Shown here in pieces: positions 6,611 through 13,107 of a DNA stretch of 21,164 bases. The position numbers and the translations under genes were made by a program. Numbering within the stretch: position 1 is the stretch's first letter; each line of letters opens with the position of its first letter. This DNA is from a virus. The stretch covers positions 1-21,164 of IMG/VR virus record IMGVR_UViG_3300017727_000214. One strand, 5' to 3'. The notes below the pieces were generated by a model, which had not been told where the DNA came from, did no database searches, and worked only from the letters and a program-made list of their open reading frames with translations.

Positions 6611-7126
6611 TTACCTATAGAATATGTGATTGTTTATAGTAACAGTTTCATTCAGATGTTGTGCCCAATACGGGTAGATGTAATCTGCATGATACCACAA
6701 TGCACCCTCGGTCAAATCCCATGTAGGTGCCATCATAAAATTGTTTGCAACTTGAACTGATGCAATCCAAGTCTTAGAATCTTTTGGGTCGTCTGACTTC
6801 CCATCACAGAACCATGAGAACTGACACATCCCACGAACAGGAATTAGATTCCCTGTCCAAGATGTTCTCCATTCTTTGGCATCGTAGATTACTCCACAAT
6901 AAGTATCGGGAAAGTTTGGCGACTCAACACGATTCTTGACTACTTGAGCGACTGCAACTTTTCCAGCGAGTGGTTGGTTACCAGCTTCGAAGTAGATGTT
7001 CTTTGCAAGACAAAATGCTTCACCATTCTCATCGAATGCCATTGCCTTACCACTGTAAATACCTAGGCAAAACCCTAGGACAAATAATGCAAGATATCTA
7101 TATCTTATTTCGTTTTTGAAATCCAT
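6611..7126 (-). CDS. SleB-type cell-wall hydrolase with signal peptide
   Basis: 171 residues. MDFKNEIRYR plus a hydrophobic stretch (LALFVLGFCLGIYSG) and AMA-F near residues 28-31 form a good signal peptide or N-terminal anchor. The catalytic core LAKNIYFEAGNQPLAGKVAVAQVVKNRV (E47 the expected acid) and GALWYHADYIYPYWA near the C-terminus are signatures of the Hydrolase_2/SleB family, which cleaves peptidoglycan glycan strands. In a phage it would act as an endolysin or wall-modifying enzyme exported through Sec. The start at 7126 is fixed by GGAGGAG four bases upstream; a longer in-frame start would lie inside the previous gene. It overlaps that gene by 22 bases. Confidence 0.9.
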   Translation of the reverse strand: MDFKNEIRYRYLALFVLGFCLGIYSGKAMAFDENGEAFCLAKNIYFEAGNQPLAGKVAVAQVVKNRVESPNFPDTYCGVIYDAKEWRTSWTGNLIPVRGMCQFSWFCDGKSDDPKDSKTWIASVQVANNFMMAPTWDLTEGALWYHADYIYPYWAQHLNETVTINNHIFYR

Positions 7127-7308
7127 ACTACTCCTCCAAAGTAATCTTGGTTGAAGTCCTGATTCCATTTACTATTGAAATGGTGTAGGAACTTATTAGC
7201 TCCAAAGACCTTATATACAATAAAGTCATACAATGTAGCTTTAACATTGATCGGTTTTTTATAGTGGTCACCGCGATCTGGCCCACCTAGAAAGTTTGCA
7301 ACAAACAT
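7105..7308 (-). CDS. small conserved hypothetical (67 aa)
   Basis: MFVANFLGGPDRGDHYKKP opening, then a mixed hydrophobic-aromatic sequence with KVFGANKFLHHF and a C-terminal DYFGGVVWISK. AGAGGT stands upstream of the ATG. No motif was recognised. It is directly upstream of the SleB-type hydrolase and overlaps it by 22 bases, so the two are likely made together; a regulatory or accessory role in lysis cannot be shown. Confidence 0.7.
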   Translation of the reverse strand: MFVANFLGGPDRGDHYKKPINVKATLYDFIVYKVFGANKFLHHFNSKWNQDFNQDYFGGVVWISKTK

Positions 7309-7312
7309 AATA

Positions 7313-7510
7313 TTACCTCTTTAGTTTTATGAACTTCCTTCGAGCCTTCGAAAAAAGTTTGGAAGGTTTCTTATAAATGATCTCTTCCTTAGTGCCTGTT
7401 TTGATATAACCAACATTCTGATTCTTCTCATTGAAGATGTAAGTATGGTTCTTTACATTGACCCCACACTCACTCCAATCGGTTATCTCTTTGTAATAAG
7501 TATAACTCAT
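7313..7510 (-). CDS. small basic conserved hypothetical (65 aa)
   Basis: The start is taken at 7510, where ATGA joins it to the upstream gene; a longer frame extends into that gene. The protein reads SYTYYKEITDW then NHTYIFNEKNQNVGYIKTGT and a basic end KARRKFIKLKR. The strand-turn-strand element NHTYIF-GYIKxGT followed by KKPxxF is seen in many small marine T4-type phage proteins of unknown function. The basic tail may bind nucleic acid. No independent ribosome binding site is visible, consistent with translational coupling. Confidence 0.72.
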   Translation of the reverse strand: MSYTYYKEITDWSECGVNVKNHTYIFNEKNQNVGYIKTGTKEEIIYKKPSKLFSKARRKFIKLKR

Positions 7511-7851
7511 GATGCTTTTTGTGCTTCCCACTTGGCATCTTCTTCTGCCCATTCGATATCATCAATCTCATTACCTTTATCCCTGAGAGCTTCTTCAAAG
7601 GGTTCTACTAAATCATAGATTGCAGATTCCAGTTTGTTGACAGCCTCACGGACTTCTTTAATTTTCCATTCAAGATCAGATGAGTCACTTGCATCGATAC
7701 CATTATCGTCTGCAATACCCTGAACCTTGATATAAATTTCTGATGGGATATTATCATACTTGATAACTTTAGTCTCATCATTTACTTTACGAACTGCAGC
7801 TTCAAGTTCCCACTTTTCGTCATACAGTTTATCTAATTTTACTTTATCCAT
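7507..7851 (-). CDS. acidic helical hypothetical (114 aa)
   Basis: MDKVKLDKLYDEKWELEAAVRKV followed by an acidic centre and a second long helix (EWKIKEVREAVNKLESAIYDLVEPFEEALRD), ending in an acidic tail rich in D, E and A. Two-helix, strongly acidic proteins of this sort are often small inhibitors or DNA mimics, but no family was recognised. GGAGG lies five to six bases before the ATG. The start shares a base with the stop of the upstream 57-residue gene (TAATG), and its own stop overlaps the next start (ATGA). Confidence 0.75.
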   Translation of the reverse strand: MDKVKLDKLYDEKWELEAAVRKVNDETKVIKYDNIPSEIYIKVQGIADDNGIDASDSSDLEWKIKEVREAVNKLESAIYDLVEPFEEALRDKGNEIDDIEWAEEDAKWEAQKAS

Positions 7852-8024
7852 TAGTAACCTCCACTAACATGTGCATATGCATCAGGACAATCCTTAGTCC
7901 CACATACACAGACACCCTCTTCTACAGAGTCCTCTGATAAATTATCGAGTGTTGCATCAACATGAGCTTTCTCACTGTCACTCAACACCTCGTACATTGC
8001 AATTGCATTTTCTAACCATTCCAT
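7851..8024 (-). CDS. 57-aa acidic cysteine-bearing small protein
   Basis: MEWLENAIAMYEVLSDSEK opens an acidic helix, and the end carries EEGVCVCGTKDCPDAYAHV, a C-x-C-x4-C cluster that could bind one metal together with His53. A good GGAG lies nine bases before the ATG, and a strong promoter (8049-8078) ends about 20 bases upstream, so it is the first gene of its transcript. Its stop shares a base with the next ATG (TAATG). The family is unknown; the promoter, ribosome binding site and coupling together make coding very likely. Confidence 0.75.
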   Translation of the reverse strand: MEWLENAIAMYEVLSDSEKAHVDATLDNLSEDSVEEGVCVCGTKDCPDAYAHVSGGY

Positions 8025-8048
8025 ATATTATTCTCCATTTCTATATAC

Positions 8049-8078
8049 AGTATATCAAAAAGCCAGAGGCATTGTCAA
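8049..8078 (-). promoter_or_regulatory. sigma70-type early promoter P1 (TTGACA-18-TATACT)
   Basis: Minus strand: TTGACA at 8073-8078, 18-base spacer containing GGCTTTTTGA, and TATACT at 8049-8054. The expected start of transcription is near 8042, just upstream of GGAG and the ATG at 8024. The -35 box contains the TGA stop of the upstream 41-residue gene and lies in the loop of an AGAGGC/GCCTCT inverted repeat, which with the following T-run could also act as a weak terminator. Confidence 0.75.
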
Positions 8079-8200
8079 GGCCTCTTCTCCCATGGTAGAT
8101 AAACTCGTTTACCTGTTTTCTTTTCGTGTACAATTACAGATGAGTATAGAGCAAACACTCCCATAAAGAGAGTGATTGCTATTCCAAATATTATTTCCAT
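8075..8200 (-). CDS. 41-aa single-helix membrane peptide
   Basis: MEIIFGIAITLFMGVFALYSSVIV is one membrane helix followed by a basic tail, HEKKTGKRVYLPWEKRP. The ATG shares a base with the stop of the upstream gene (TAATG at 8198-8202), and the TGA lies inside the -35 box of the next promoter. Small inner-membrane peptides like this occur in phages as holin-like, antiholin or superinfection-exclusion factors; nothing here separates these possibilities. Coding status rests on the coupling and the clean helix-plus-basic-tail design. Confidence 0.65.
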   Translation of the reverse strand: MEIIFGIAITLFMGVFALYSSVIVHEKKTGKRVYLPWEKRP

Positions 8201-8538
8201 TATCTTAAATAATCAGGGCCGTACTTTCTCATTCCATGGATTGCATATCCCTTGAAGAGATTGCCCCTTGGAGCATTTAATGCTGGGGTTGCCCAACCAG
8301 CAGACATTAATACATCACCTTCTTTGAAAGTGATACCAGTATTTCCTTTTTGAAATTCAAAACGATTAATGAAACCCCAAACTGAGCGTTGGTCTCCACT
8401 GTTGGTTATGATTTTGATGTACTTACGAGCAACTTTGTAAGTGTAAGAATAATCCGTAAGAGTCGGGTATTGTTTTAAATGTTCTGTCAAAAGATCATCA
8501 CAGAGTTTTTGACATTGTTGTTCTAAATTCTTTTCCAT
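8200..8538 (-). CDS. conserved phage hypothetical (112 aa)
   Basis: A helical N-terminus (MEKNLEQQCQKLCDDLLTEHLKQYP) followed by a beta region, KYIKIITNSGDQRSVWGFINR, KGDVL-like FKEGDVLMSAGWATPALNAPRGNLFKG. The motif VWGFINR...GDVLxxxxWxxPAxNxxRGN is widespread in small proteins of marine T4-type phages; function not known. GGAG stands nine bases before the ATG, and a consensus promoter (8569-8598) lies 30 bases upstream, so expression is probably early and strong. Confidence 0.8.
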   Translation of the reverse strand: MEKNLEQQCQKLCDDLLTEHLKQYPTLTDYSYTYKVARKYIKIITNSGDQRSVWGFINRFEFQKGNTGITFKEGDVLMSAGWATPALNAPRGNLFKGYAIHGMRKYGPDYLR

Positions 8539-8568
8539 TTATAGTCTCCTTTATCAATCTATAAGCAT

Positions 8569-8598
8569 ATTATACTAAAAAGCTTAAGCCATTGTCAA
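8569..8598 (-). promoter_or_regulatory. sigma70-type early promoter P2 (TTGACA-18-TATAAT)
   Basis: Minus strand: TTGACA at 8593-8598 and TATAAT at 8569-8574, both perfect, with an 18-base spacer containing GCTTTTTAG just before the -10. The start site should be near 8562, giving a leader of about 24 bases to the ATG at 8538. The -35 is flanked by GCC and GGC. Confidence 0.85.
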
Positions 8599-8709
8599 GG
8601 CAAAAAGAAGGGGTGGGTTCAAGTTTTCACGCATGTCGTAAAATAGTTGTGGACTTGGTGATGTTTTAGAACCCTGTCCCTATCCCCAGTTTTTACACCG
8701 TAATAACTA
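8599..8709. other. intergenic gap with one inverted repeat
   Basis: No reading frame was seen. On the minus strand GGGTTC (8669-8674) and GAACCC (8615-8620) are complementary, with ACCCCTTCTTTTT after the second arm. This could serve as a terminator for the upstream gene, but the 48-base loop makes it doubtful. Confidence 0.3.
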
Positions 8710-8982
8710 TTATACCATGGACTCTGCCTTATGGTCAAGACCATATTTGTCCAAATAATAAGAAACCGCTTGTGCCTCCTTCGTATTCAATTCACTCAAC
8801 GACTTCATACCATATGTGGTATTGATCGTTACTAATTTGTTTCCAGCGGTTACAGCTGCGTTCCACATCTCATCATCCTTTGGGTACATGTTATTCTTCT
8901 CACATAATGTGATTAGGTTCCGTCCCATACGGACAATCTTTTCTTCGTTGTCATTAACAAAGTTTTCGTATATTGCTTCCAT
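8710..8982 (-). CDS. small helical hypothetical (90 aa)
   Basis: MEAIYENFVNDNEEKIVRMGRNLITLCEKNNMYPKDDEMW, then AAVTAGNKLVTINTTYGMKSLSEL, then a final helix. The composition is that of a soluble globular protein; no family was recognised. GGAG precedes the ATG by eight bases, and promoter P3 (9014-9043) ends about 30 bases upstream, so the gene is a single early-type transcription unit followed by the 8599-8709 gap. Confidence 0.78.
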   Translation of the reverse strand: MEAIYENFVNDNEEKIVRMGRNLITLCEKNNMYPKDDEMWNAAVTAGNKLVTINTTYGMKSLSELNTKEAQAVSYYLDKYGLDHKAESMV

Positions 8983-9013
8983 TACTTACTCCAATTATGT
9001 TTGTAATGAAGTT

Positions 9014-9043
9014 ATTATACTAAAAAGCTTGAGGCAGTGTAAA
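9014..9043 (-). promoter_or_regulatory. sigma70-type early promoter P3 (TTTACA-18-TATAAT)
   Basis: Minus strand: TTTACA at 9038-9043, 18-base spacer ending in GCTTTTTAG and TATAAT at 9014-9019. The spacer is nearly identical to that of P2. The expected start is near 9007, about 25 bases before the ATG at 8982. Confidence 0.82.
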
Positions 9044-9051
9044 GTGGGTTT

Positions 9052-9303
9052 TTATAATCCTGCGTTAATCTTATCTAATTCGAGGATTTTCTTATTGATG
9101 ATATCAACCCGATTAGGCCAATAGATGTAATCCTTATCAGAATCCTTTGCAAGGTTTTCAAGTAAAGGTCTGATAAAGTTGTCAAGCTTATCAATGACAG
9201 CGTTTGCTTCGTTTGTGCTAGAGGATATCTTCGTATCGACTGCAGATAGTTCATCTGCGTCTAACGCGGTAAATCCAAAATCGTTGTATTCTATATCTGA
9301 CAT
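9052..9303 (-). CDS. conserved phage hypothetical (83 aa)
   Basis: MSDIEYNDFGFTALDADEL opening, a helical middle, then LLENLAKDSDKDYIYWPNRVDIINKKILEL. The combination of a (D/E)YNDFGF(T/S) N-terminus and a KDYIYWPNR core is seen in small proteins of marine T4-type phages; no role is established to my knowledge. GGAG lies 13-16 bases upstream of the ATG, rather far. It follows the dehydrogenase gene after eight bases, so it is probably the last gene of that operon. Confidence 0.8.
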   Translation of the reverse strand: MSDIEYNDFGFTALDADELSAVDTKISSSTNEANAVIDKLDNFIRPLLENLAKDSDKDYIYWPNRVDIINKKILELDKINAGL

Positions 9304-9311
9304 AATATTAT

Positions 9312-9893
9312 TTAGGTCTCCGTACCGCTGAATCTTTTAAAATCTTCTTCCAAATCTTTCAGTTCTTGTTTGTGTTTTTGGTTCTCTCGATAGTTCTCTC
9401 GATGTTGTAAGGTGATCTCTGTCATGGTTGGTCGACTTGTATACCAGTTAAAGATGATCTCTTTGATTGTATCGATAACTTGATCGTATGATAATGATGC
9501 AACTTCTTCATGTTCCATCAATCCAAGATTCAATGTTACGATTCCACATCTTCGATCTGAGTTATAAACGAGATTGTCAGCGAGATGGTTAAGTGCAGCT
9601 TTCTGTGCAGAATACAAATACCCTTTTGAGATATTTGATTTTGCAGCTCGACTGGATATATTGATAATAAGTTTAGTCGAATCATTCTTCCACTCAGCAA
9701 AACAATCATTCAAGAGTTCTGTTTGTTTGAAACCGACATGGGCACAATTGATAAAGACATCAAAATACTTCCATGGTATGTTTGCATCAACTCTTGTTGA
9801 TTCCATTTCGATCTTTTGGTATACGATCTTGCCATCTAGTTGTGACATGATTGCACCAGCTAACTTCGTCTTACCTGTTATTAGGGCTCTCAT
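9312..9893 (-). CDS. short-chain dehydrogenase/reductase-like protein, compact
   Basis: 193 residues, shorter than the usual 240-260. A Rossmann start (RALITGKTKLAGAIMSQL) with a degenerate glycine motif, FINCAHVG in place of NNAG, INISSRAAK (S80/S81) and YSAQKAAL giving Y94 and K98 of the YxxxK dyad, then LNLGLMEHEE in the NPG position. These support an NAD(P)H-dependent SDR, probably active, with a trimmed middle and a charged helical tail. The substrate is unknown. The start lies inside the end of the upstream radical SAM gene (23-base overlap), so the two are coupled and may act on the same pathway. Confidence 0.82.
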   Translation of the reverse strand: MRALITGKTKLAGAIMSQLDGKIVYQKIEMESTRVDANIPWKYFDVFINCAHVGFKQTELLNDCFAEWKNDSTKLIINISSRAAKSNISKGYLYSAQKAALNHLADNLVYNSDRRCGIVTLNLGLMEHEEVASLSYDQVIDTIKEIIFNWYTSRPTMTEITLQHRENYRENQKHKQELKDLEEDFKRFSGTET

Positions 9894-10800
9894 AGTAATC
9901 CTTAATTAATTCAAATGATGGTTTACCAAACAGTGAACCATCGACACTACATTTATTACATGGTGACTTAGAACGGTCACCCCTCATTAATCGTCGCCGT
10001 ATCTTATTCATAGGTTTAGAGAACCATACTTCATGCAACGACTGTTGCAATAAGTTACCGACAACATGTTCTCTCCCCCAATCGTTTGAACAGAATAGTA
10101 CATCACCATTCCAATCAACGAACATTTTGTAGAACGGATAGTGACATGGTTTCCCTTGTAGCGATTCCACATCACTCTCCTCTACTCCTACCCAATCAAT
10201 CACACCTGATCGATTGTTTAATATTAATCCGTGTTTCTCAAAGTCTCCCCAATGCATACGATACTTGTATTTTGCTTGTGGTATCATTGCACTCTGCATG
10301 ATGGAATCAAAATGATCTATCTGTTCGACTCCATCATATAAGTTTATATAGAGTAAGTCTAACCCCGCTTTGAATAAATTAGTTACATAGACTGCATCTA
10401 ACTTATCACCGTTAGTGTTACATTCTATTGTTGCTTGTGGTAGATAGAATCTGAATTCCCTTACGATGTCTACAAAGTTTGGGTTGAGTAAGTTCTCTCC
10501 GAAACCTGAGAAAGAAATCTTTCCCTGATATTGATTGTCAGCTAGTTCTTCTGCGATGGTCGATGCACCTTTAATTGTAAGGTGCAATTGCCTATTGGGA
10601 AATACTCTTGGGTCATGCCTCGGACAAAAGACGCATGTACGATTACACAACTCAGTAGTATTAATTTCAACGGTGAGGATTGAATCAAGTTCATTTAAAT
10701 CATTACCTTTCTTATTCCAATGCTTCTTCTCTTGTTGCCTACGGTGATCTAGGAAGTCGTATTGGTCAACTGCTACAATTGGGATGTTTGACTTCGACAT
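9871..10800 (-). CDS. radical SAM/SPASM enzyme
   Basis: 309 residues. EINTTELCNRTCVFCPRH carries the CxxxCxxC site for the SAM-bound 4Fe-4S cluster (C52, C56, C59). FSGFGENLLNP near 98 is the usual GGE-like strand, and IECNTNG follows. The C-terminus has PCHYPFYKMFVDWNGDVLFCSNDW (C219, C237) and PCNKC (C281, C284), with GNLLQQSLHEVWFS between, the layout of a SPASM or twitch domain with an auxiliary cluster. Such enzymes modify peptides, sugars or cofactors; the substrate is not evident. AGAGGAAAGAC stands before the ATG, and the start overlaps the upstream gene by 35 bases. It is coupled to the SDR. Confidence 0.92.
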   Translation of the reverse strand: MSKSNIPIVAVDQYDFLDHRRQQEKKHWNKKGNDLNELDSILTVEINTTELCNRTCVFCPRHDPRVFPNRQLHLTIKGASTIAEELADNQYQGKISFSGFGENLLNPNFVDIVREFRFYLPQATIECNTNGDKLDAVYVTNLFKAGLDLLYINLYDGVEQIDHFDSIMQSAMIPQAKYKYRMHWGDFEKHGLILNNRSGVIDWVGVEESDVESLQGKPCHYPFYKMFVDWNGDVLFCSNDWGREHVVGNLLQQSLHEVWFSKPMNKIRRRLMRGDRSKSPCNKCSVDGSLFGKPSFELIKDYYESPNNR

Positions 10801-11164
10801 GTCTTTCCTCTGACTCCGTTTCTTGAATATAGTTAAACTCTACTTCATCACCCTCTGAGAATTGTGGGATAAAATCCTTTTCTATTAGAGTGTAAGCATT
10901 GTCAACTTCTCTGAATATATTCTTAGAGTTTTCCCATCCACCTTTCTTAACGAATCTAACTGGTGTTATGTGTTCGTATAACTCTGGCTTGTGTAAAGGT
11001 AGGACTGATAAAAGAAGTTTATACTCGTCTCGAATGACTCGTAGTTCATCGTACCAACGGAACCCTACCTTGTTTACCATGTCCCATGGTAGATCGATTC
11101 TTAATGTGTCTTGATTGTGTTCTCGAATAACGGACTTACTTGAAGTATCCACCGTCTCGGTCAT
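10766..11164 (-). CDS. conserved phage hypothetical (132 aa)
   Basis: From the ATG at 11164 the protein begins MTETVDTSSKSVIREHNQDTLRIDLPWDM, then KVGFRWYDELRVIRDEYKLLLSVLPLHKPELYEHITPVRFVKKGGWENSKNIFREV, ending acidic. The mixed strand-helix core looks like a globular enzyme or binding protein, conserved in style among marine T4-type phages, but I cannot name it. An ATG at 11206 is in frame but would need a ribosome binding site directly against it; GGAT eight bases before 11164 favours the shorter form. It overlaps the acidic protein gene upstream and the radical SAM gene downstream. Confidence 0.72.
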   Translation of the reverse strand: MTETVDTSSKSVIREHNQDTLRIDLPWDMVNKVGFRWYDELRVIRDEYKLLLSVLPLHKPELYEHITPVRFVKKGGWENSKNIFREVDNAYTLIEKDFIPQFSEGDEVEFNYIQETESEERHVEVKHPNCSS

Positions 11165-12485
11165 CGGAACTATCCGTGGCCTCATCGTCATCTTCATCCC
11201 TCGCACTTACGAACTCACCACTGTCTTGAAGATCAGCGATAAACTGTTCTGTTGATTCAATGAAGTCTGAGATCATTTTACTCTTAGACGACTTAGTTGT
11301 GACATTGGCAAACCCTAATGAATTAGCTTCTTGTTGGATTTTAGACTTAGTCATTCCTTTAAGTTCTGACTCTGTAGGAATAGAAACTTCTACAACTTCA
11401 TCTTCTTCCGCTGGAGGTGGTACTGAGAAATCATCTTCACTCACACCATTTACTTTCTCTTCGAACTCTGCAATGTCTTCCTCTGCAACGATTCGAACAT
11501 TAGGTGTTTGTTCTACTTGATCGTAATGTAAACCATCGTTTCCATTCTGACCGATGATGTCCATTCTCTTTTCAGCTTCTTTCTCAAGTTCTTCTTCAAT
11601 GATTGAAGGTGAGTTAGTATCTGAGATAACTGGTTTGTTGTTTATTGGTGACTCTATTGTTGGACTACCGTTTGCATCGAATCCTACTTCTTCAAGATCA
11701 TCAGGTGAAGTCTTTGCAACTTCCTCAACTTCTTGTTCGAACTCTGTAGTTCCTTTTGCTGTATCAGGAACGGGAAGTTCTATTGTAGGTACATCAGGCC
11801 CTGCACTTTCGAATGCTTCTTTGGTTGCATCGATCTTTGCTTGTAACTCAGGGTCATGAGTTATCACACCTGTTGTTTCAGATTGTGGTACTGGGTTTAG
11901 TGATCTTGCTTTTGCAAATGCTGGACTTGTAGTCACTGCAGCTTTAGATTCATCGAGTAACTTCTTAAGTGTTACTTGTTGTTCTGCAGTTAAGTTCTCT
12001 TTCTCTTCTCCAACATTAAGACCAACTTTACCATCCCCATCTAGATCGATGTGGACTCCATGGGATGCAAGTACAGCTTCAAGTTGTCTAGCTTTCTCTT
12101 CGGCATCCTTCCTTCTTTTTCTCTCTCCGTCTCTTGCAGCTATCAAGTCTGCTTCTTTCCTTGCAAGTTCCTGTGCTTTGAGGATGTTGTGTTCCTCAGT
12201 CAACTGAGCCATTCGTCTCTGTGCGCTGGTTAGTTGTTCTTGATAAGAAGTTAATCCTTCAATCAATTCATTTCTCACCTGAATATAACCATCAAGGTCT
12301 TCGGGTTTAGTTGGATTCTGTAGAGCCTGATTCATTAACACCTGTGCCAGTTGAGCAACTGTAGGGGTTATCTGAACTTTGAAATTTGCAATACGCTCTT
12401 GCAACTTCTCCAGTTCTGTTTTCTCAGGTACGGGTTGAGCAAATGTAGTAGTGTCTACATTGTTCACTTTATTATCTTCTTCCAT
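11136..12485 (-). CDS. large acidic coiled-coil protein with Ca-loop and SAP-like domain
   Basis: 449 residues from the ATG at 12485, chosen because GGAG stands nine bases upstream; an ATG seven codons earlier lacks this. An N-terminal helical region leads into a coiled coil (about 75-140). Next comes the loop DLDGDGKVGL (D147, D149, D151), like an EF-hand or dockerin calcium loop but without the final Glu. A long acidic, Pro/Ser/Thr-rich, probably disordered stretch follows. Near 385-430 is LKGMTKSKIQQEANSLGF then SKSKMISDFI, resembling a SAP/LEM-type helix-turn-helix that binds DNA. The end is very acidic (DEDDDEATDSSDDRDGG). No family was recognised; a DNA-associated scaffold is inference. 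Confidence 0.78.
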   Translation of the reverse strand: MEEDNKVNNVDTTTFAQPVPEKTELEKLQERIANFKVQITPTVAQLAQVLMNQALQNPTKPEDLDGYIQVRNELIEGLTSYQEQLTSAQRRMAQLTEEHNILKAQELARKEADLIAARDGERKRRKDAEEKARQLEAVLASHGVHIDLDGDGKVGLNVGEEKENLTAEQQVTLKKLLDESKAAVTTSPAFAKARSLNPVPQSETTGVITHDPELQAKIDATKEAFESAGPDVPTIELPVPDTAKGTTEFEQEVEEVAKTSPDDLEEVGFDANGSPTIESPINNKPVISDTNSPSIIEEELEKEAEKRMDIIGQNGNDGLHYDQVEQTPNVRIVAEEDIAEFEEKVNGVSEDDFSVPPPAEEDEVVEVSIPTESELKGMTKSKIQQEANSLGFANVTTKSSKSKMISDFIESTEQFIADLQDSGEFVSARDEDDDEATDSSDDRDGGYFK

Positions 12486-12588
12486 AATTATACTCCATGG
12501 AGTCATACACGACTATTATATTCTTTACACACTTAGACATTAATATACTGTGTACATTTGTATGTATAGTCTCGGATGACATTAATAT

Positions 12589-13107
12589 TTAGTTAATTGT
12601 TAGCTCTGGAAATGCCTTTTTGACTATGTCAAGTGTGACATTTTTGAACGGCCATTTACCATCTTTTACAAGGTCAATCATCTGTGCTTCATTTGAAGGG
12701 ATGCCTTCTAGTAACTCAATCCACATTGTCTCTCTACGAGTTTGTGGTACTTCTTCTGTCACAAAGTATCTGAACTTCTTATGTTCAAATCTCAATTGTG
12801 TTTCAGATAGATCACTTGCTGGTGCATCATTCTTATTGAATGGTGTCGGGCCATCAGGTAATGTACTATTGATTGTTGAATCAAAGTTCCACTGTAATAC
12901 TTTCTGTACTGCAGCGTTTCCTTGGTTAAACACTCTAATGCCATGTGCAGCTTTGTCTGCATCTTCCTGTGCAACAATATCTGCTTGACAAAGAACTTCA
13001 AACACATCTGCGTTCTTAGTTAGATTGACTCTCTCAGTAATCAATTCCATTACTGGTTTATTGGGTGAACCTTTAGGTCTACCTCTTCCTTTTTTCTTTT
13101 CGCTCAT
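12589..13107 (-). CDS. DUF6433-like phage protein with AT-hook-like N-terminus
   Basis: 172 residues. The C-terminal two-thirds shows the pattern I know from the T4-type phage family DUF6433: VLQWNFDSTINSTLPDGPTPF, then RFEHKKFRYFV, then RRETMWIELLEGIPSNEAQMIDLVKDGKWPFKNVTLDIVKKAFPEL. The family has no established function that I can name. The first 20 residues, KKKGRGRPKGSPNKP, look like an AT-hook, suggesting DNA minor-groove contact; this seems to be an added piece. The start overlaps the RNase H stop by ATGA, so it is the last gene of the 16443-12589 operon. The family assignment is from memory of the pattern. Confidence 0.75.
   Translation of the reverse strand: MSEKKKGRGRPKGSPNKPVMELITERVNLTKNADVFEVLCQADIVAQEDADKAAHGIRVFNQGNAAVQKVLQWNFDSTINSTLPDGPTPFNKNDAPASDLSETQLRFEHKKFRYFVTEEVPQTRRETMWIELLEGIPSNEAQMIDLVKDGKWPFKNVTLDIVKKAFPELTIN

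Noticed and set aside
11260-11859. Two Ser-rich plus-strand frames opposite the large acidic gene
   Set aside because: Low-complexity mirror of the acidic sequence on the other strand, with no start signal.
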